64,000 nt of DNA from Microbulbifer mangrovi (GCF_002009015.1 NZ_LZDE01000346.1:46445-110444), one strand, 5' to 3'. Counted from the first letter of the stretch, positions 8,317 through 17,866 are shown. Notes: a model not told the origin generated them from the sequence alone. Numbers and translations are program-made.

Positions 8317-11300
8317 ATGAGTGAGCAGAAAGTGAACACCGATTCTCAGGCAGTCACTACCAGAAAAATCTCCCTGGACGACAGGTACACCACCCTCAAG
8401 GGCAAGGTGCTGCTTTCGGGAATCCAGGCGCTGGTGCGCCTGCCAATCGATCAGATGCGCATTGACCAGGCCCGTGGCCTCAATACCGCCACTTTTATTT
8501 CCGGTTACCGGGGTTCCCCCCTCGGGGGCTATGACCAGCAGCTCTCCCGCGCCACCGGCCTGCTCGATGAATACAACATCCGCTTTGTTCCCGGTGTGAA
8601 TGAAGAGCTGGCGGCGACGTCCGTATGGGGTTCCCAGCAGGTGGGCCTGTTTGACGGCGCCGAGGTGGATGGCGTCTGCGGTATCTGGTACGGCAAAACC
8701 CCCGGGGTAGACCGCTCCTGTGACGCGTTCCGCCATGCCAACGCCGCAGGCTCCGCGCCAAAAGGCGGCGCTCTGATCATTTCTGGAGACGACCACGGCT
8801 GTAAGTCCTCTTCTTATCCTGGACAGTCTGAATTCGCTTTCGTCGACATGCATATCCCGGTGCTGAACCCGGCCACTGTCCAGGAGGTTCTGGATTACGG
8901 CCTGTACGGGTTGGAGTTGTCCCGTTTCAGTGGCTGCTGGGTGGCGATGATTACCCTCGCGGAAAATATGGACAGTGCTTCCACGGTCGAAGTGGATCCG
9001 TCTGCGGTCTCGTTCGAGTACCCGGAAATCGAGCGCCCCCAGGGCGGGCTCAATATCCGCAAGCAGGACAACCCCCTGGAACAGGAAGAGCGCCTTTGGC
9101 GCTACAAACGTCCAGCTGCGCTGGCGTTTGCCCGTGCCAACCAGCTGAACAAGCTGGTACTGGATAATCCTGAGGCAACTCTCGGTATTGTCACTGCCGG
9201 CAAGGCCCACCTGGACCTGATGCAGGCCTTCGAGGATATGGGAATCGACGAGGAGGGTGCCCGCGCACTGGGTATCCGGATTCTCAAGGTGGGCATGACC
9301 TATCCACTGGACGTACCCGGTATTCAGGAGTTTGCCCGCGGCCTCGATTCACTGCTGGTATTGGAAGAAAAGCGCAGTCTGATGGAAGTACAGCTGAAAG
9401 AAGAGCTGTACAACGTGCATCTGCGCGACCCGCATTTCCCGCGTATTCTCGGTAAAGTCGACGAGCACGATAATCCGCTGCTCCCTATGTATGGCGAACT
9501 CTCCCCGGCGGTGGTGGCCCAGGTGTTGGGCTATCTGCTGGGTGAAGACAACCTGAATGAACGCGCCAAACATCGCTTGATGCGGCTCGATGCGCTTGCC
9601 GAGCGTATTTCCGCCCAGGCCGGTTCCAGCGTTGCGCGTCTACCCATGTTCTGCGCCGGCTGCCCCCACAACCGTTCTACCCGTGTCCCCGAAGGCAGCC
9701 GCGCGCTGGCGGGGATCGGCTGTCATTACATGGCGCAGTGGCTCGACCGGGAAACTTACACATTTACCCAGATGGGGGCTGAGGGCGTTAACTGGATCGG
9801 CCAGGCTGCCTTTACCAGCGAGCCCCATGTATTCGTCAATCTCGGTGACGGGACCTATTTCCACTCCGGGATTCTCGCGATTCGCGCCGCGGTGGCGGCA
9901 AAGGTCAATATCACCTACAAAATCCTGTTTAACGACGCCGTCGCAATGACCGGCGGTCAGCCCCACGACGGCGAATTGCTGCCGGACATGATCTGTCGCC
10001 AAGTGCTGGCGGAGGGCGTAAACAAGGTGGTGTTGGTGATGGACGACACCGACAAATACAAAGGAAAGTTGAGCTTCCCCAATGAGGTGGAGATTCGTCA
10101 CCGGGATCACATGCCGACAGTGATGAAGGAACTGCGTGAGGCGCCCGGCTGTACCGTTATCGTGTACGACCAGACCTGTGCCACAGAGCTGCGCCGCAAG
10201 CGCAAGCGCGGTCTGCTGCCGAAGGCGGAAGGACGCCCGTTTATCAACGAGCTGGTGTGTGAAGGCTGTGGCGATTGCGTCACCCAGTCGAGCTGTATCG
10301 CCGTAGAGAAAGTCGACACCGCACTGGGCGACAAGCGGCGTATCAACCAGACCACCTGCAACCAGGATATGTCCTGCGTAAACGGTTTCTGTCCATCGTT
10401 TGTAACCGTGAAGGGCGGCAAGCTGAACAAGCGCGCCGGTGTGGGTGATGCCCTGTGTCAGGAAGCGGACAAGCTGCCGGCACCGCAACTGCCGGACCTG
10501 AGTGAACCATTCAACCTGCTGGTGACCGGTGTCGGTGGTACCGGTGTGGTTACCATCGGTGCACTGCTGGCAATGGCGGCGCATATTGAAGACAAGGCCT
10601 GCAGCACCCTGGACCAGACCGGTCTCGCACAGAAGGGCGGTGCGGTGTACTCCCACGTACGCTTTGCCAACAGTCCCGAAGCGCTCAAGGCCGTACGTAT
10701 CTCTGACGGTCGCGCCGATGGCCTGATGGCCTGTGACCTGATCGCTGCCGGTAACCTGTCTGCGAGCCTCGCCAAACTGGACGAAACCCACAGCCGTGCG
10801 GTGGTGAACACCCATCTGAGTCCAACTGCAGCATCGGTACTGGGGCGTGAGGATATTCATTCGCCGCAGGCGGTACTGGACACCATCAAGGACGCGGTAG
10901 CGGAGCTGGAGGTGGTGGAAGGGCACGCCCTCACCAAGGCGGCACTGGGGGACACCCTCGCGGCGAATATCTTCATGCTTGGTTACGCATGGCAGAGGGG
11001 ATTGATTCCGCTGGGTCTGGATGCCATCTGCGAAGCCATTCGCCTTAACGGTGTGGCCGTGGAAGGCAACTTGCAGGGTCTTGCCGCCGGTCGATTGGCG
11101 GCCCAGGACCGCAAGGCACTGGACCGCCTGCTTTCCCGCGATGAGGAAAAAACCTTGCCTCAGGGGCTGGAAGAAATCGTGGCCCACCGCACCGCGCATC
11201 TCACCGGTTATCAGAATGCGGCACTGGCGCGGCGCTATCAGGCACTGGTTGACAAGGTCAAGGATGCGGAAATCCTCAAAGTGCCAGGCAGCGAATCGTT

Positions 11301-11868
11301 GGCCGAGGTGGTCGCGCGCAACTACGCGAAATTGCTGGCCTACAAAGACGAGTACGAGGTGGCGCGCCTCTACAGCGATGGTCGCTTCGTGGAATCCCTG
11401 CGCGAAAACTTTGCCGGTGACTTTGAGCTGGAATTCAATTTGGCGCCGCCGCTGATTAGCCGGTTTGATAAAAACCTCGGGCGACCGCGCAAAATCAAAT
11501 TCGGTGGCTGGATGCATAAGGCCTTCGGGATGCTGGCCAAGTTCAAATTCCTGCGCGGCACCGCTCTTGACGTATTTGGGTATACCGCCGAGCGCAAGAT
11601 GGAGCGCTCACTGATCCGCGAATACGAAAAGCTGGTCGATGAAGTGGTGGGCCGTTTGAATGCGGATAACCACGCAGCAGCCATTGAACTGCTGGGTTAT
11701 GCGGATCAGATTCGCGGTTATGGCCCGGTCAAGGACCGCAATGTCGACCTGGCTCGGGAAGCGCGCGATCTGTCTCTACAACGGTTCTACAACCCGAAGG
11801 AGACTGTGAAGGACATGCCCGCTCAGGTGGAAGTGTTTGACCCAGCCAAAGCCCAGCAGGTGGGTTGA
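8317..11868 (+). CDS. Fused indolepyruvate ferredoxin oxidoreductase (IorA-IorB type)
   Basis: About 1,183 residues from the ATG at 8317; an in-frame GTG at 8281 is possible but adds an unlikely 12-residue leader. It decarboxylates aryl-pyruvates (transamination products of Trp, Phe, Tyr) to aryl-acetyl-CoA with ferredoxin as acceptor. Order of parts: N-terminal pyrimidine-binding domain; FCAGCPHN (about 445); thiamine-diphosphate loop GDGTYFHSGI (about 510); cysteine cluster CEGCGDC (about 647) plus further cysteines near 680-693 for an iron-sulfur cluster; gamma domain starting LLVTGVGGTGVVTIG (about 734); and the C-terminal extension found in these fused proteins. Separate iorA and iorB genes are the archaeal arrangement; the single-chain form is common in proteobacteria. 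The divergent Lrp-type gene is the probable regulator. Confidence 0.9.
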   Translation: MSEQKVNTDSQAVTTRKISLDDRYTTLKGKVLLSGIQALVRLPIDQMRIDQARGLNTATFISGYRGSPLGGYDQQLSRATGLLDEYNIRFVPGVNEELAATSVWGSQQVGLFDGAEVDGVCGIWYGKTPGVDRSCDAFRHANAAGSAPKGGALIISGDDHGCKSSSYPGQSEFAFVDMHIPVLNPATVQEVLDYGLYGLELSRFSGCWVAMITLAENMDSASTVEVDPSAVSFEYPEIERPQGGLNIRKQDNPLEQEERLWRYKRPAALAFARANQLNKLVLDNPEATLGIVTAGKAHLDLMQAFEDMGIDEEGARALGIRILKVGMTYPLDVPGIQEFARGLDSLLVLEEKRSLMEVQLKEELYNVHLRDPHFPRILGKVDEHDNPLLPMYGELSPAVVAQVLGYLLGEDNLNERAKHRLMRLDALAERISAQAGSSVARLPMFCAGCPHNRSTRVPEGSRALAGIGCHYMAQWLDRETYTFTQMGAEGVNWIGQAAFTSEPHVFVNLGDGTYFHSGILAIRAAVAAKVNITYKILFNDAVAMTGGQPHDGELLPDMICRQVLAEGVNKVVLVMDDTDKYKGKLSFPNEVEIRHRDHMPTVMKELREAPGCTVIVYDQTCATELRRKRKRGLLPKAEGRPFINELVCEGCGDCVTQSSCIAVEKVDTALGDKRRINQTTCNQDMSCVNGFCPSFVTVKGGKLNKRAGVGDALCQEADKLPAPQLPDLSEPFNLLVTGVGGTGVVTIGALLAMAAHIEDKACSTLDQTGLAQKGGAVYSHVRFANSPEALKAVRISDGRADGLMACDLIAAGNLSASLAKLDETHSRAVVNTHLSPTAASVLGREDIHSPQAVLDTIKDAVAELEVVEGHALTKAALGDTLAANIFMLGYAWQRGLIPLGLDAICEAIRLNGVAVEGNLQGLAAGRLAAQDRKALDRLLSRDEEKTLPQGLEEIVAHRTAHLTGYQNAALARRYQALVDKVKDAEILKVPGSESLAEVVARNYAKLLAYKDEYEVARLYSDGRFVESLRENFAGDFELEFNLAPPLISRFDKNLGRPRKIKFGGWMHKAFGMLAKFKFLRGTALDVFGYTAERKMERSLIREYEKLVDEVVGRLNADNHAAAIELLGYADQIRGYGPVKDRNVDLAREARDLSLQRFYNPKETVKDMPAQVEVFDPAKAQQVG

Positions 11869-11913
11869 TCCCGGGGACGCGGCGATTGTCGCGGAATTGA
11901 GAAGTACAAAAAA

Positions 11914-11940
11914 AGCGAGCTGGATAGCTCGCTTTTTTTG
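11914..11940. terminator. Bidirectional terminator between iorAB and the porin gene
   Basis: AGCGAGCT (11914-11921) and AGCTCGCT (11926-11933) flank a GGAT loop, with an A run before and seven T residues after. The symmetry lets it serve both convergent genes. Confidence 0.9.
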
Positions 11941-12009
11941 TGGGTCACATTGGTTGTAGCCTCTGTGGGCTTCTGGGATTGGCGAGTGCCAGCCCCCTTG
12001 TCAGCCGTT

Positions 12010-13251
12010 TTACCAGCCCATTTGCACCCGCAATCCCAGCTGGTTGGTTTTGTCACCGGTAAATTCGTTGTCGCCAAAGATCAGGTTCAGCATCACGCGC
12101 ACGTTGCGATTGGCATAGTAGTTCACACCAACCTGTGCACTGTTGGCTTTCAGGTCGCGAATGTCCCGGTTTTCCATGGTGTCGTAACGGGCGGTGAGTT
12201 CCCAGGCGCCGCCCCAGAGGCCATCACCTGACGGTCTGGCGGAATTGAAGGCGCCGCGCTTTTTATTGTACGTCTTGTGCTCTCCGGTCAGCATCCAGCT
12301 GCCCTGGACATACCAGGTGTGTACTGACTGATCCTGGATATAGCAGCCGAATTGCGGATCGCAATAGAAGGGTGCCGGTGCGCCAAACTCGTCTTCGAAA
12401 TCGGCCTCACTCAGAAAGTAGTCGGCCTCAAAATCCCCGATGGCATATTCAGACTGTACATACAGGGGGCCGTAGCTACCTGCCAGCTCCAGTGCTGCAG
12501 TGGTGACATCTCCACCAAACTCGCCTGGGGTCAGCGCCATCAGCTGGGAGGGGCCACGGCGGCCAGCGTAGTCCGCCTCGGCGGTGAGGTCGCTGGAGTT
12601 CTGGTTGGCGTTCTCGTAGTTGATGGACGTGCCCAGGTGGAACGTGGCCATATCGGTATTGATCGGGGCCCAGGCCAGGCGGCCAGCAGTGCCGATACCG
12701 GCGTTGCGCGGGGTGCTGGCGTCGCGCAGGTTGAACGCCATCAAGCCCATGGTGAAGCAGTCCATTACCCCGGTCCAGCCGATGCCCTGCTGGAACTGGT
12801 AGTCCTCGTAGAGGCCGGTGGCGCTGGAAAAGGGGCGTTCCAACATGGTGATTTCGTTGGAGCTGGTCATCTCGGCCATGGAGCGGAAGGGCTTGAACTG
12901 CCCGATGCGAACCTCACCGTTTAGAAATTTGTGGGCAATAAATACATCGCGGAAGCCGCCAGTGGTGCTGCCGCCGGTAAAGTCCTGCTCCAGCACGTAT
13001 TTCCAGTCGTAGATACTGCCCTTGAGGGTGATGCGCGCCCGGCGAAAATCCGTGGTGCTCACGGGATCCTCGATATCGGTATCAAACAGGTAGGTATCAA
13101 AGTGAATGCGCCCACCCAGCGAAGCGGAAAAGTTTCCGTCGTCGGAGGTGATTTTCAGGCCGCCCTTGGTTTCCGCTTCATCTGCCGCGGCGGCTCCAGA
13201 GAGCAGGCTGGTCAGGGTCAAGGCCATCAGGCTCTTGTGGAAGGGTTGCAT
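12010..13251 (-). CDS. OprO/OprP-type porin
   Basis: 413 residues from the ATG at 13251, which follows AGGACT; a longer in-frame extension to 13368 has no sign of coding. A signal peptide ends near SGAAAA. The protein matches the phosphate-selective porin O/P family: LGGRIHFDTYLFD, FRRARITLKGSIYDWKYVLEQDF, VRIGQFKPFRSMAEMTSSNEITMLERPF and the terminal strand NQLGLRVQMGW. Family members are trimeric 16-stranded barrels; P. aeruginosa OprP/OprO take up phosphate or polyphosphate, but many homologues have other anion substrates. The loop FYCDPQFGCY may hold a disulfide. It is monocistronic. Confidence 0.85.
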   Translation of the reverse strand: MQPFHKSLMALTLTSLLSGAAAADEAETKGGLKITSDDGNFSASLGGRIHFDTYLFDTDIEDPVSTTDFRRARITLKGSIYDWKYVLEQDFTGGSTTGGFRDVFIAHKFLNGEVRIGQFKPFRSMAEMTSSNEITMLERPFSSATGLYEDYQFQQGIGWTGVMDCFTMGLMAFNLRDASTPRNAGIGTAGRLAWAPINTDMATFHLGTSINYENANQNSSDLTAEADYAGRRGPSQLMALTPGEFGGDVTTAALELAGSYGPLYVQSEYAIGDFEADYFLSEADFEDEFGAPAPFYCDPQFGCYIQDQSVHTWYVQGSWMLTGEHKTYNKKRGAFNSARPSGDGLWGGAWELTARYDTMENRDIRDLKANSAQVGVNYYANRNVRVMLNLIFGDNEFTGDKTNQLGLRVQMGW

Positions 13252-13587
13252 GTACAGTCCTATTTTTTCTGGGAATTTATGGCGGCGGAGTCTATCAGTG
13301 TCATCAATCCGTAAGAAATTAGAAACATTTCTGACATGCCGGGGATCCATAAAATGATTTATGTCCACCTGTAATAATCCTGTAACAAACTCAGGTTATG
13401 GCTCCACGGGCTTAATACCGGAGAGTCTTGTGGTCGCCGAATTCGTTGGGGCACAGGGGGCTGCGGCAGATCGCAGTCATCACTTGGGGGGAGTATAGGC
13501 ACCTCACGCGCAAGGTGTGAGGTGCGGGGAAGGGGTGAGTGTAAAAGGGTGTCCGAGATCGCCTCTGATGGCAACCCCGGGAATTAC
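13252..13587. other. Intergenic region upstream of the porin gene
   Basis: 336 bases between the porin start and the TraB/GumN stop, both on the minus strand. No coding frame is convincing. It includes an inverted repeat CACCTCAC/GTGAGGTG (13500-13507 and 13517-13524) and, on the minus strand, a TATACT hexamer at 13492-13497 without a good -35 partner. No clear Pho box was found. Confidence 0.4.
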
Positions 13588-14526
13588 TCAAATCTGTTCG
13601 ATGGTAAATCCGGAATTTTCCAGCAGCTCGGTGACAGATTTACTGCCCACGAGATGGCCGGCACCGACTACGACAAACAGGGATTGATAGCGTTGGCTGA
13701 GTTTGTCGATGTTCTCTGCCATTTCCCGGTTGCGCTGGTAGAACAAGAGCTCGTACAGCTGTGCATATTCCGGATGCTCGTCCAGCCCTTCCTTGATTAC
13801 CAACTGGTACAGGTCTTTCTGGTCCCCCGATTTCCAGGCTCTGGTCATGCGCGGGACAAAGGTGTCCATTTGCGACACCTGTTCCAGTGTCTGTTGTAGG
13901 AAGAGCTCCGGTTTCTGGAGGCTGTTCAGGAGGCGAAGCTGCTGCAGGACACTCTCGAGCTCCAGAACCTGTTTCCCCTCCCTGTGCGCCTGATTCAGGA
14001 AGTGCCGGTCGATACCGGCTTTGGGGTCAAGGCCGCGCGCCTGCATTTCGATCAGGCTAAGCGTAATCATTGCGATGGCCGGGCGCATACGGTTGAAGTT
14101 GGCTTCCGGAATCTGCCGCTTGCGCAACCACTCCTGCAGTTGCCCATAGACCTCCGGAGAGATGTTGTCTTTCAATTGTTGTCCCGGTGGGTACAGGGAT
14201 TCCAGCATGACCTTTCGCTGGAGTTCCGGATCGGACTCCATTGCGATGACGTCCGCTTCCACCACCAGTGCATCACTGTTCCGGTAGGCTTTCTCGATGG
14301 TACCTCGGAGCGGGTAAAAAGTGTCATCGGCGAGATGGATGGAGCCCAGCATGTAGACAGTGCGATTGTCCTTTTTTGCTTGCAGTAACAGACCGCGGTC
14401 GTTGGCTGCCAGGGCAGGGGGCGCGCACAGGATGATCAGCAGAGCGAGTGCGGCGAAAAGCCCGCCCCAACAGATCTGGAATTTTTGCGAGTAGTGGCTG
14501 ACTGCCATAGGAATCCGGGCGTGCAT
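13588..14526 (-). CDS. TraB/GumN family protein
   Basis: 312 residues with an N-terminal signal or anchor (WGGLFAALALLIILCAPPALA, residues 20-40). The diagnostic motifs of the family are present: VYMLGSIHLADDTFYPL near the start of the mature part and VVVGAGHLVG (GAGH) near the C-terminus, with AGIDRHFLNQAHREGKQVLELES between. The family resembles Tiki-type metal-dependent proteases: the GSxH, E and GxxH residues would bind the metal. The bacterial substrates are not established. It is probably periplasmic. GGAACC lies ahead of the ATG at 14526; a second ATG at 14508 is possible. Confidence 0.8.
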   Translation of the reverse strand: MHARIPMAVSHYSQKFQICWGGLFAALALLIILCAPPALAANDRGLLLQAKKDNRTVYMLGSIHLADDTFYPLRGTIEKAYRNSDALVVEADVIAMESDPELQRKVMLESLYPPGQQLKDNISPEVYGQLQEWLRKRQIPEANFNRMRPAIAMITLSLIEMQARGLDPKAGIDRHFLNQAHREGKQVLELESVLQQLRLLNSLQKPELFLQQTLEQVSQMDTFVPRMTRAWKSGDQKDLYQLVIKEGLDEHPEYAQLYELLFYQRNREMAENIDKLSQRYQSLFVVVGAGHLVGSKSVTELLENSGFTIEQI

Positions 14527-14774
14527 ATAGGTTCCGTCGTATTGTAGTTATGAACTGCTCGTTATGTGTCCGGTTAAGGCCGCACTAAAACGAGTCAGGC
14601 GGCAGAAAATTCTACATGATTCCGCGCGACTTGTGATTTACATCGCCAATGTGGAAATTGTGCGCCTTGGCGCAGAAATCAGCTGTACAATCAAGGTTCC
14701 TTTGGCGGCTGAGCATCGTTCAGTCAGTAGGAAATAATTCGAACGATTTACAGGGATTTGAGGCGTTAACCATT

Positions 14775-15923
14775 ATGCGGATTGTACAACTGGTGCCATC
14801 TCTCGATGAGGGAGAGTTGGCACAGGAAGCACTGGAGTTCGCTGTTGAACTCGTCCGTCTGGGGCATGAGTCCGCAGTGATATCCGCGGGAGGGGCGCTG
14901 GTTTCTCGGCTGACCCTGCACAATTGTCAGCATGTCGAAATGCCTGTGAATCAGAGGAAGTGGCTGAATGGGAGATTACACCGCAAGTTACGCCAGCAGC
15001 TGAAGGCGCTGGATGCGGACATCCTGCTATGTCGCGGTGCTCAGTGTGCCTGGCACGGTGCCCAGGCAGTAAAGCGCCTGCCAGCCGGGCAGCGCCCGCG
15101 ACTGGTCACCAGCGTTCACCAGTGGCCAACGACGGGCCTGTTCCGCAAGCGTCGCGTGAATGCGGCGCTGGTGCGGGGGGAGTTGGTCCTGTCGGCTTCC
15201 GACGGCCTGGGGCAGCAGGTGTCTCAGCGCTACGCGGACGCCCGGGCGTTGCGCACCCTGTATCGCGGTGTGAACACGCGTGAACTGGACAAAAATGCAC
15301 CGGTTTCCGGCCATTGGCATCACCGTATGCTGAATGATTTCCCGCAGCTGGAAGAGCGCAATTGGCTGTTGTTGCCCGGTCCCATAGGCCCGGGAAGAGG
15401 GCAGGAGCAGTTTCTAGAGCTATTGGCGGTGCTCAAGCAGGAGCGGCAGGATATTTTCGGCTTGATCGTGGGAGACATCTCGCCCGGGCAGGAGAAATTT
15501 GTCCGTGCCCTGGAGCAACGCGCGGCGACTATGGGTCTATCGGAGTACGTATTATTTCTGGGGCCGCGGCGGGATATGCGGGAACTCTATGCCAGCGCGC
15601 GTATCACGTTTGATCTCGCCGGAGATCGCTCTGCGGCACAGCGTCCGAGCGGCCGTGTGGTGGCGGAATCCCTGGCAATGGGGTGTCCTGCGGTCGCCCT
15701 TGGTGGGACCGGAGTTGAGTTGCTGAAACACTGTTTCCCCCAGGGCGTACTGGATGAAACTGCCGCTGGCACCGCGGTTGCGCGGCTCGATGCACTGGCG
15801 GCGATCACCAGGGATATCCTGCAGAATCCGGGGCCGCTGGATTTTTCTGGATTCAGTCTCACCGAGACAACGTCGCGCGCAGTGGAATGGTTTAACGACC
15901 TTCAGGCGATCAGCTGCGAGTAA
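14775..15923 (+). CDS. GT4-like glycosyltransferase
   Basis: About 382 residues from the ATG at 14775 (MRIVQLVPSLDEGELAQE); the upstream in-frame extension to 14649 lacks the fold's first strand and is unlikely. The N-terminal RIVQLVPSLDEGELAQEALEFAVELVRLGHE is a classic GT-B opening. The C-terminal domain has LFLGPRRDMRELYASARITFDLAGDRSAAQRPSGRVVAESLAMGCPAVALGGTG, corresponding to the GT4 donor site, with the first Glu of the E-x7-E motif not conserved. Donor and acceptor are unknown. It converges on another GT4 gene with a 22-base overlap of the coding ends, next to a lipid A deacylase gene, which hints at LPS-core work (inference). Confidence 0.8.
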   Translation: MRIVQLVPSLDEGELAQEALEFAVELVRLGHESAVISAGGALVSRLTLHNCQHVEMPVNQRKWLNGRLHRKLRQQLKALDADILLCRGAQCAWHGAQAVKRLPAGQRPRLVTSVHQWPTTGLFRKRRVNAALVRGELVLSASDGLGQQVSQRYADARALRTLYRGVNTRELDKNAPVSGHWHHRMLNDFPQLEERNWLLLPGPIGPGRGQEQFLELLAVLKQERQDIFGLIVGDISPGQEKFVRALEQRAATMGLSEYVLFLGPRRDMRELYASARITFDLAGDRSAAQRPSGRVVAESLAMGCPAVALGGTGVELLKHCFPQGVLDETAAGTAVARLDALAAITRDILQNPGPLDFSGFSLTETTSRAVEWFNDLQAISCE

Positions 15924-16915
15924 ACCTGCCACGTAGCCCTGGCCATAGATTCCAGCGTGAACTCTTCCCCGGCCCGCTCAAACAGCGGGCCAAAGTCCTG
16001 CTCGATGTTCGCGCGCGAGAGTGCTCTGTCAATTTTTTCAGCGATATGCCTCGGCTCGAGGTTGTCCAGCAAATATTCGCTGGGCAGGTAGTCAATGGCG
16101 TTGCCACTGCGATTCGCTATCACGGGTTTTCGGTGTAGCAACGCTTCTATCAGGGTATAGGGAGTTCCTTCTACCGCCCCCGGAATAACCACTAAATCGG
16201 CCATCTCAATGAAGTTGGCGACAGTGTTGTCGCCGGTGAAAAATGTCACTCGCTGCTCGAGCCCGAGTTCCGAAACCTGATTGCGCAAGGTTTCTTTTTC
16301 CGGACCATCCCCCAGCACCATCAACCTGCATTCCGGAAGCCGTTGCATGGCTTCGATCAGTAAATCTACATTGCGTGCCTTGATCAGGCGACTCGCCACG
16401 AGCAACCTGGGTTTGTCGTTTGGCAGGGAGTTCTGGAGAGATGCGTTCGCGGCGGGTGTGACCAGCTCAACGCCATTGTGAATGATGTTCCAGTCGAGCT
16501 TGGAATTTGCGACTGTGGCGTTACTGATGGCGATACGCGCATCAAAGGCGCTGGCAAGTTTGTCTCGCGGGTGCCGGACATTGTGCCGTGTAATTACCTG
16601 TCGGGTTTCCGTGTAGGGTTGCACCGCGGCCAGTAATTGCGCCGATTTGGAGCCGTGTCCGTGGACGATCTGGTATTCGCCTTTGCGGATTAGATTGGCA
16701 AGTCTCCAAACCAGATTGGGATGGTGTCGGCTGCGATCGGTATTCAGAGGAATGAATTGAATGCGCTCATCAAGGGTTGTGAGGTATCTGGGGTGGGCGA
16801 TTACCGCTACCCGGGCGTTGGTGTTGCACGCCTGCCAGCGTGAAAGGTCGGCGACATGCTTTTCAAGGCCGCCGTGCTCCCGGCTGGCGATCAGGTGACA
16901 GATAGTCTGAATCAT
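15902..16915 (-). CDS. GT4 family glycosyltransferase
   Basis: 337 residues from the ATG at 16915 (MIQTICHLIASREHGGLEKHV). The N-terminal REHGGLEKHVADLSRW glycine loop and C-terminal VVIPGAVEGTPYTLIEALLHRKPVIANRSGNAIDYLP mark a retaining GT4 enzyme; the second Glu of E-x7-E is conserved (EGTPYTLIE). The central VVIGDGPEK-like segment reads MVLGDGPEKETLRNQ. The family acts on LPS core, O-antigen or capsule acceptors at the inner membrane. The coding end overlaps that of the plus-strand glycosyltransferase by 22 bases. Confidence 0.85.
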   Translation of the reverse strand: MIQTICHLIASREHGGLEKHVADLSRWQACNTNARVAVIAHPRYLTTLDERIQFIPLNTDRSRHHPNLVWRLANLIRKGEYQIVHGHGSKSAQLLAAVQPYTETRQVITRHNVRHPRDKLASAFDARIAISNATVANSKLDWNIIHNGVELVTPAANASLQNSLPNDKPRLLVASRLIKARNVDLLIEAMQRLPECRLMVLGDGPEKETLRNQVSELGLEQRVTFFTGDNTVANFIEMADLVVIPGAVEGTPYTLIEALLHRKPVIANRSGNAIDYLPSEYLLDNLEPRHIAEKIDRALSRANIEQDFGPLFERAGEEFTLESMARATWQVYSQLIA

Positions 16916-17122
16916 GGGGCTACACATCCGCTGTCTCTGGTGCGCCGTTCGGGAATATATCAACAAGATTCAGGCAGGATATTTACGGATACGTAACTAT
17001 CTGTACGGCGCCCTTCCTATCGCCGCGTTGGGCGTTCAGTGAGGCTCCATTATCTGTCGGTGGTATGACAGGTTTTTTATCGATGTGTGACGGTTTTGTT
17101 GCTTCGCCAACGGCTAATTAGC

Positions 17123-17719
17123 CTAAAAACTGGTGTGCCAGTTCAGTGAGGCAAAGTCGAAACCCGGGTTGGGGGTATTCGTGTAGCCGTTGGAGAAATG
17201 GCTGTATCGCAGTGAGATTGTATTGCCACTCTGCAGGGTATAACCCGTGGCAAAATGCAGGGAAAAATTGAGGTTGGTGGAAAGGTCGACGGCGCCGAAG
17301 CTGCGCTCATCCAGGTAGGCGGCGCCCACACCGATTTCTCCAAAAAGCCCCTGCGCTTCTCTGCGTGGATACCAGCGCAATACCGGCTTCAATTCCCAGA
17401 TATGCTGTTTTTGATCCCGTCCGCGGTAGTCCCGCCACATATAGCTGTAGCTGACCTGGGCCCACCATTGGAAGTGGTGTTCGCTGGGGTAGTCATAAAA
17501 CAGATACGACCAGTTCGCGCCTACCAGATCGGCACCAGCGGTGGAATTTTGCTGGATGAGCGCGTTGCCGATTCCCTTGCCCCCACTCAGGATCAGTTCC
17601 TGCGAGCCTTCCTGCAACACGTCCCCTGCATGCGCTGTTGGGCCAATTAGGACACCGGCAATCATCAGGCTGGGGAAGACGCGGCGTATCAGGGCGGCCG
17701 CAGTTCGAGAGAGAGGCAT
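17123..17719 (-). CDS. PagL-like lipid A 3-O-deacylase (acyloxyacyl hydrolase)
   Basis: 198 residues with a 31-residue signal peptide ending PTAHA. The mature part is a small outer-membrane barrel ending in LNWHTSF. The PagL active-site segment is YSHFSNGYTNTPNPGFD: His174 and Ser176 match the catalytic His and Ser of PagL, with the glycine and NPG spacing conserved. The residue at the position of the catalytic Glu of Pseudomonas PagL (12 after the Ser) is Asp188. The enzyme removes the 3-O-linked acyl chain from lipid A in the outer leaflet. It lies among glycosyltransferase genes and downstream of a sigma factor on the same strand. Confidence 0.75.
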   Translation of the reverse strand: MPLSRTAAALIRRVFPSLMIAGVLIGPTAHAGDVLQEGSQELILSGGKGIGNALIQQNSTAGADLVGANWSYLFYDYPSEHHFQWWAQVSYSYMWRDYRGRDQKQHIWELKPVLRWYPRREAQGLFGEIGVGAAYLDERSFGAVDLSTNLNFSLHFATGYTLQSGNTISLRYSHFSNGYTNTPNPGFDFASLNWHTSF

Positions 17720-17786
17720 AATTCAAATCGCCAGTTATTGCTGTTAGAGGCTGGTCATTGCAAGGTTAGCCGGAAATAGGGCATTG

Positions 17787-17826
17787 GCAAGCCCCACACC
17801 TCCGTACGAGAAGGTGCAGGGCTTGC
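17787..17826 (-). terminator. Hairpin downstream of the sigma factor gene
   Basis: GCAAGCCC (17787-17794) pairs with GGGCTTGC (17819-17826), extended internally by CACC/GGTG. A second hairpin, CCGGAGA/TCTCCGG (17846-17852 and 17859-17865), lies directly after the sigma gene stop. Neither has a T run on the minus strand, so they may slow or process rather than cleanly terminate. Confidence 0.4.
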
Positions 17827-17866
17827 TCGGTTTGACCGGATTTCACCGGAGATAGATTTCTCCGGG

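Noticed and set aside
9640..11517. 625-codon minus-strand frame opposite the indolepyruvate oxidoreductase
   Set aside because: Shadow of a conserved coding strand; no motif or ribosome site.
13252..13370. Pho box upstream of the OprO/P-type porin
   Set aside because: Isolated GTCAT and TGTCAG pieces occur but never as two 7-base repeats with the right spacing.
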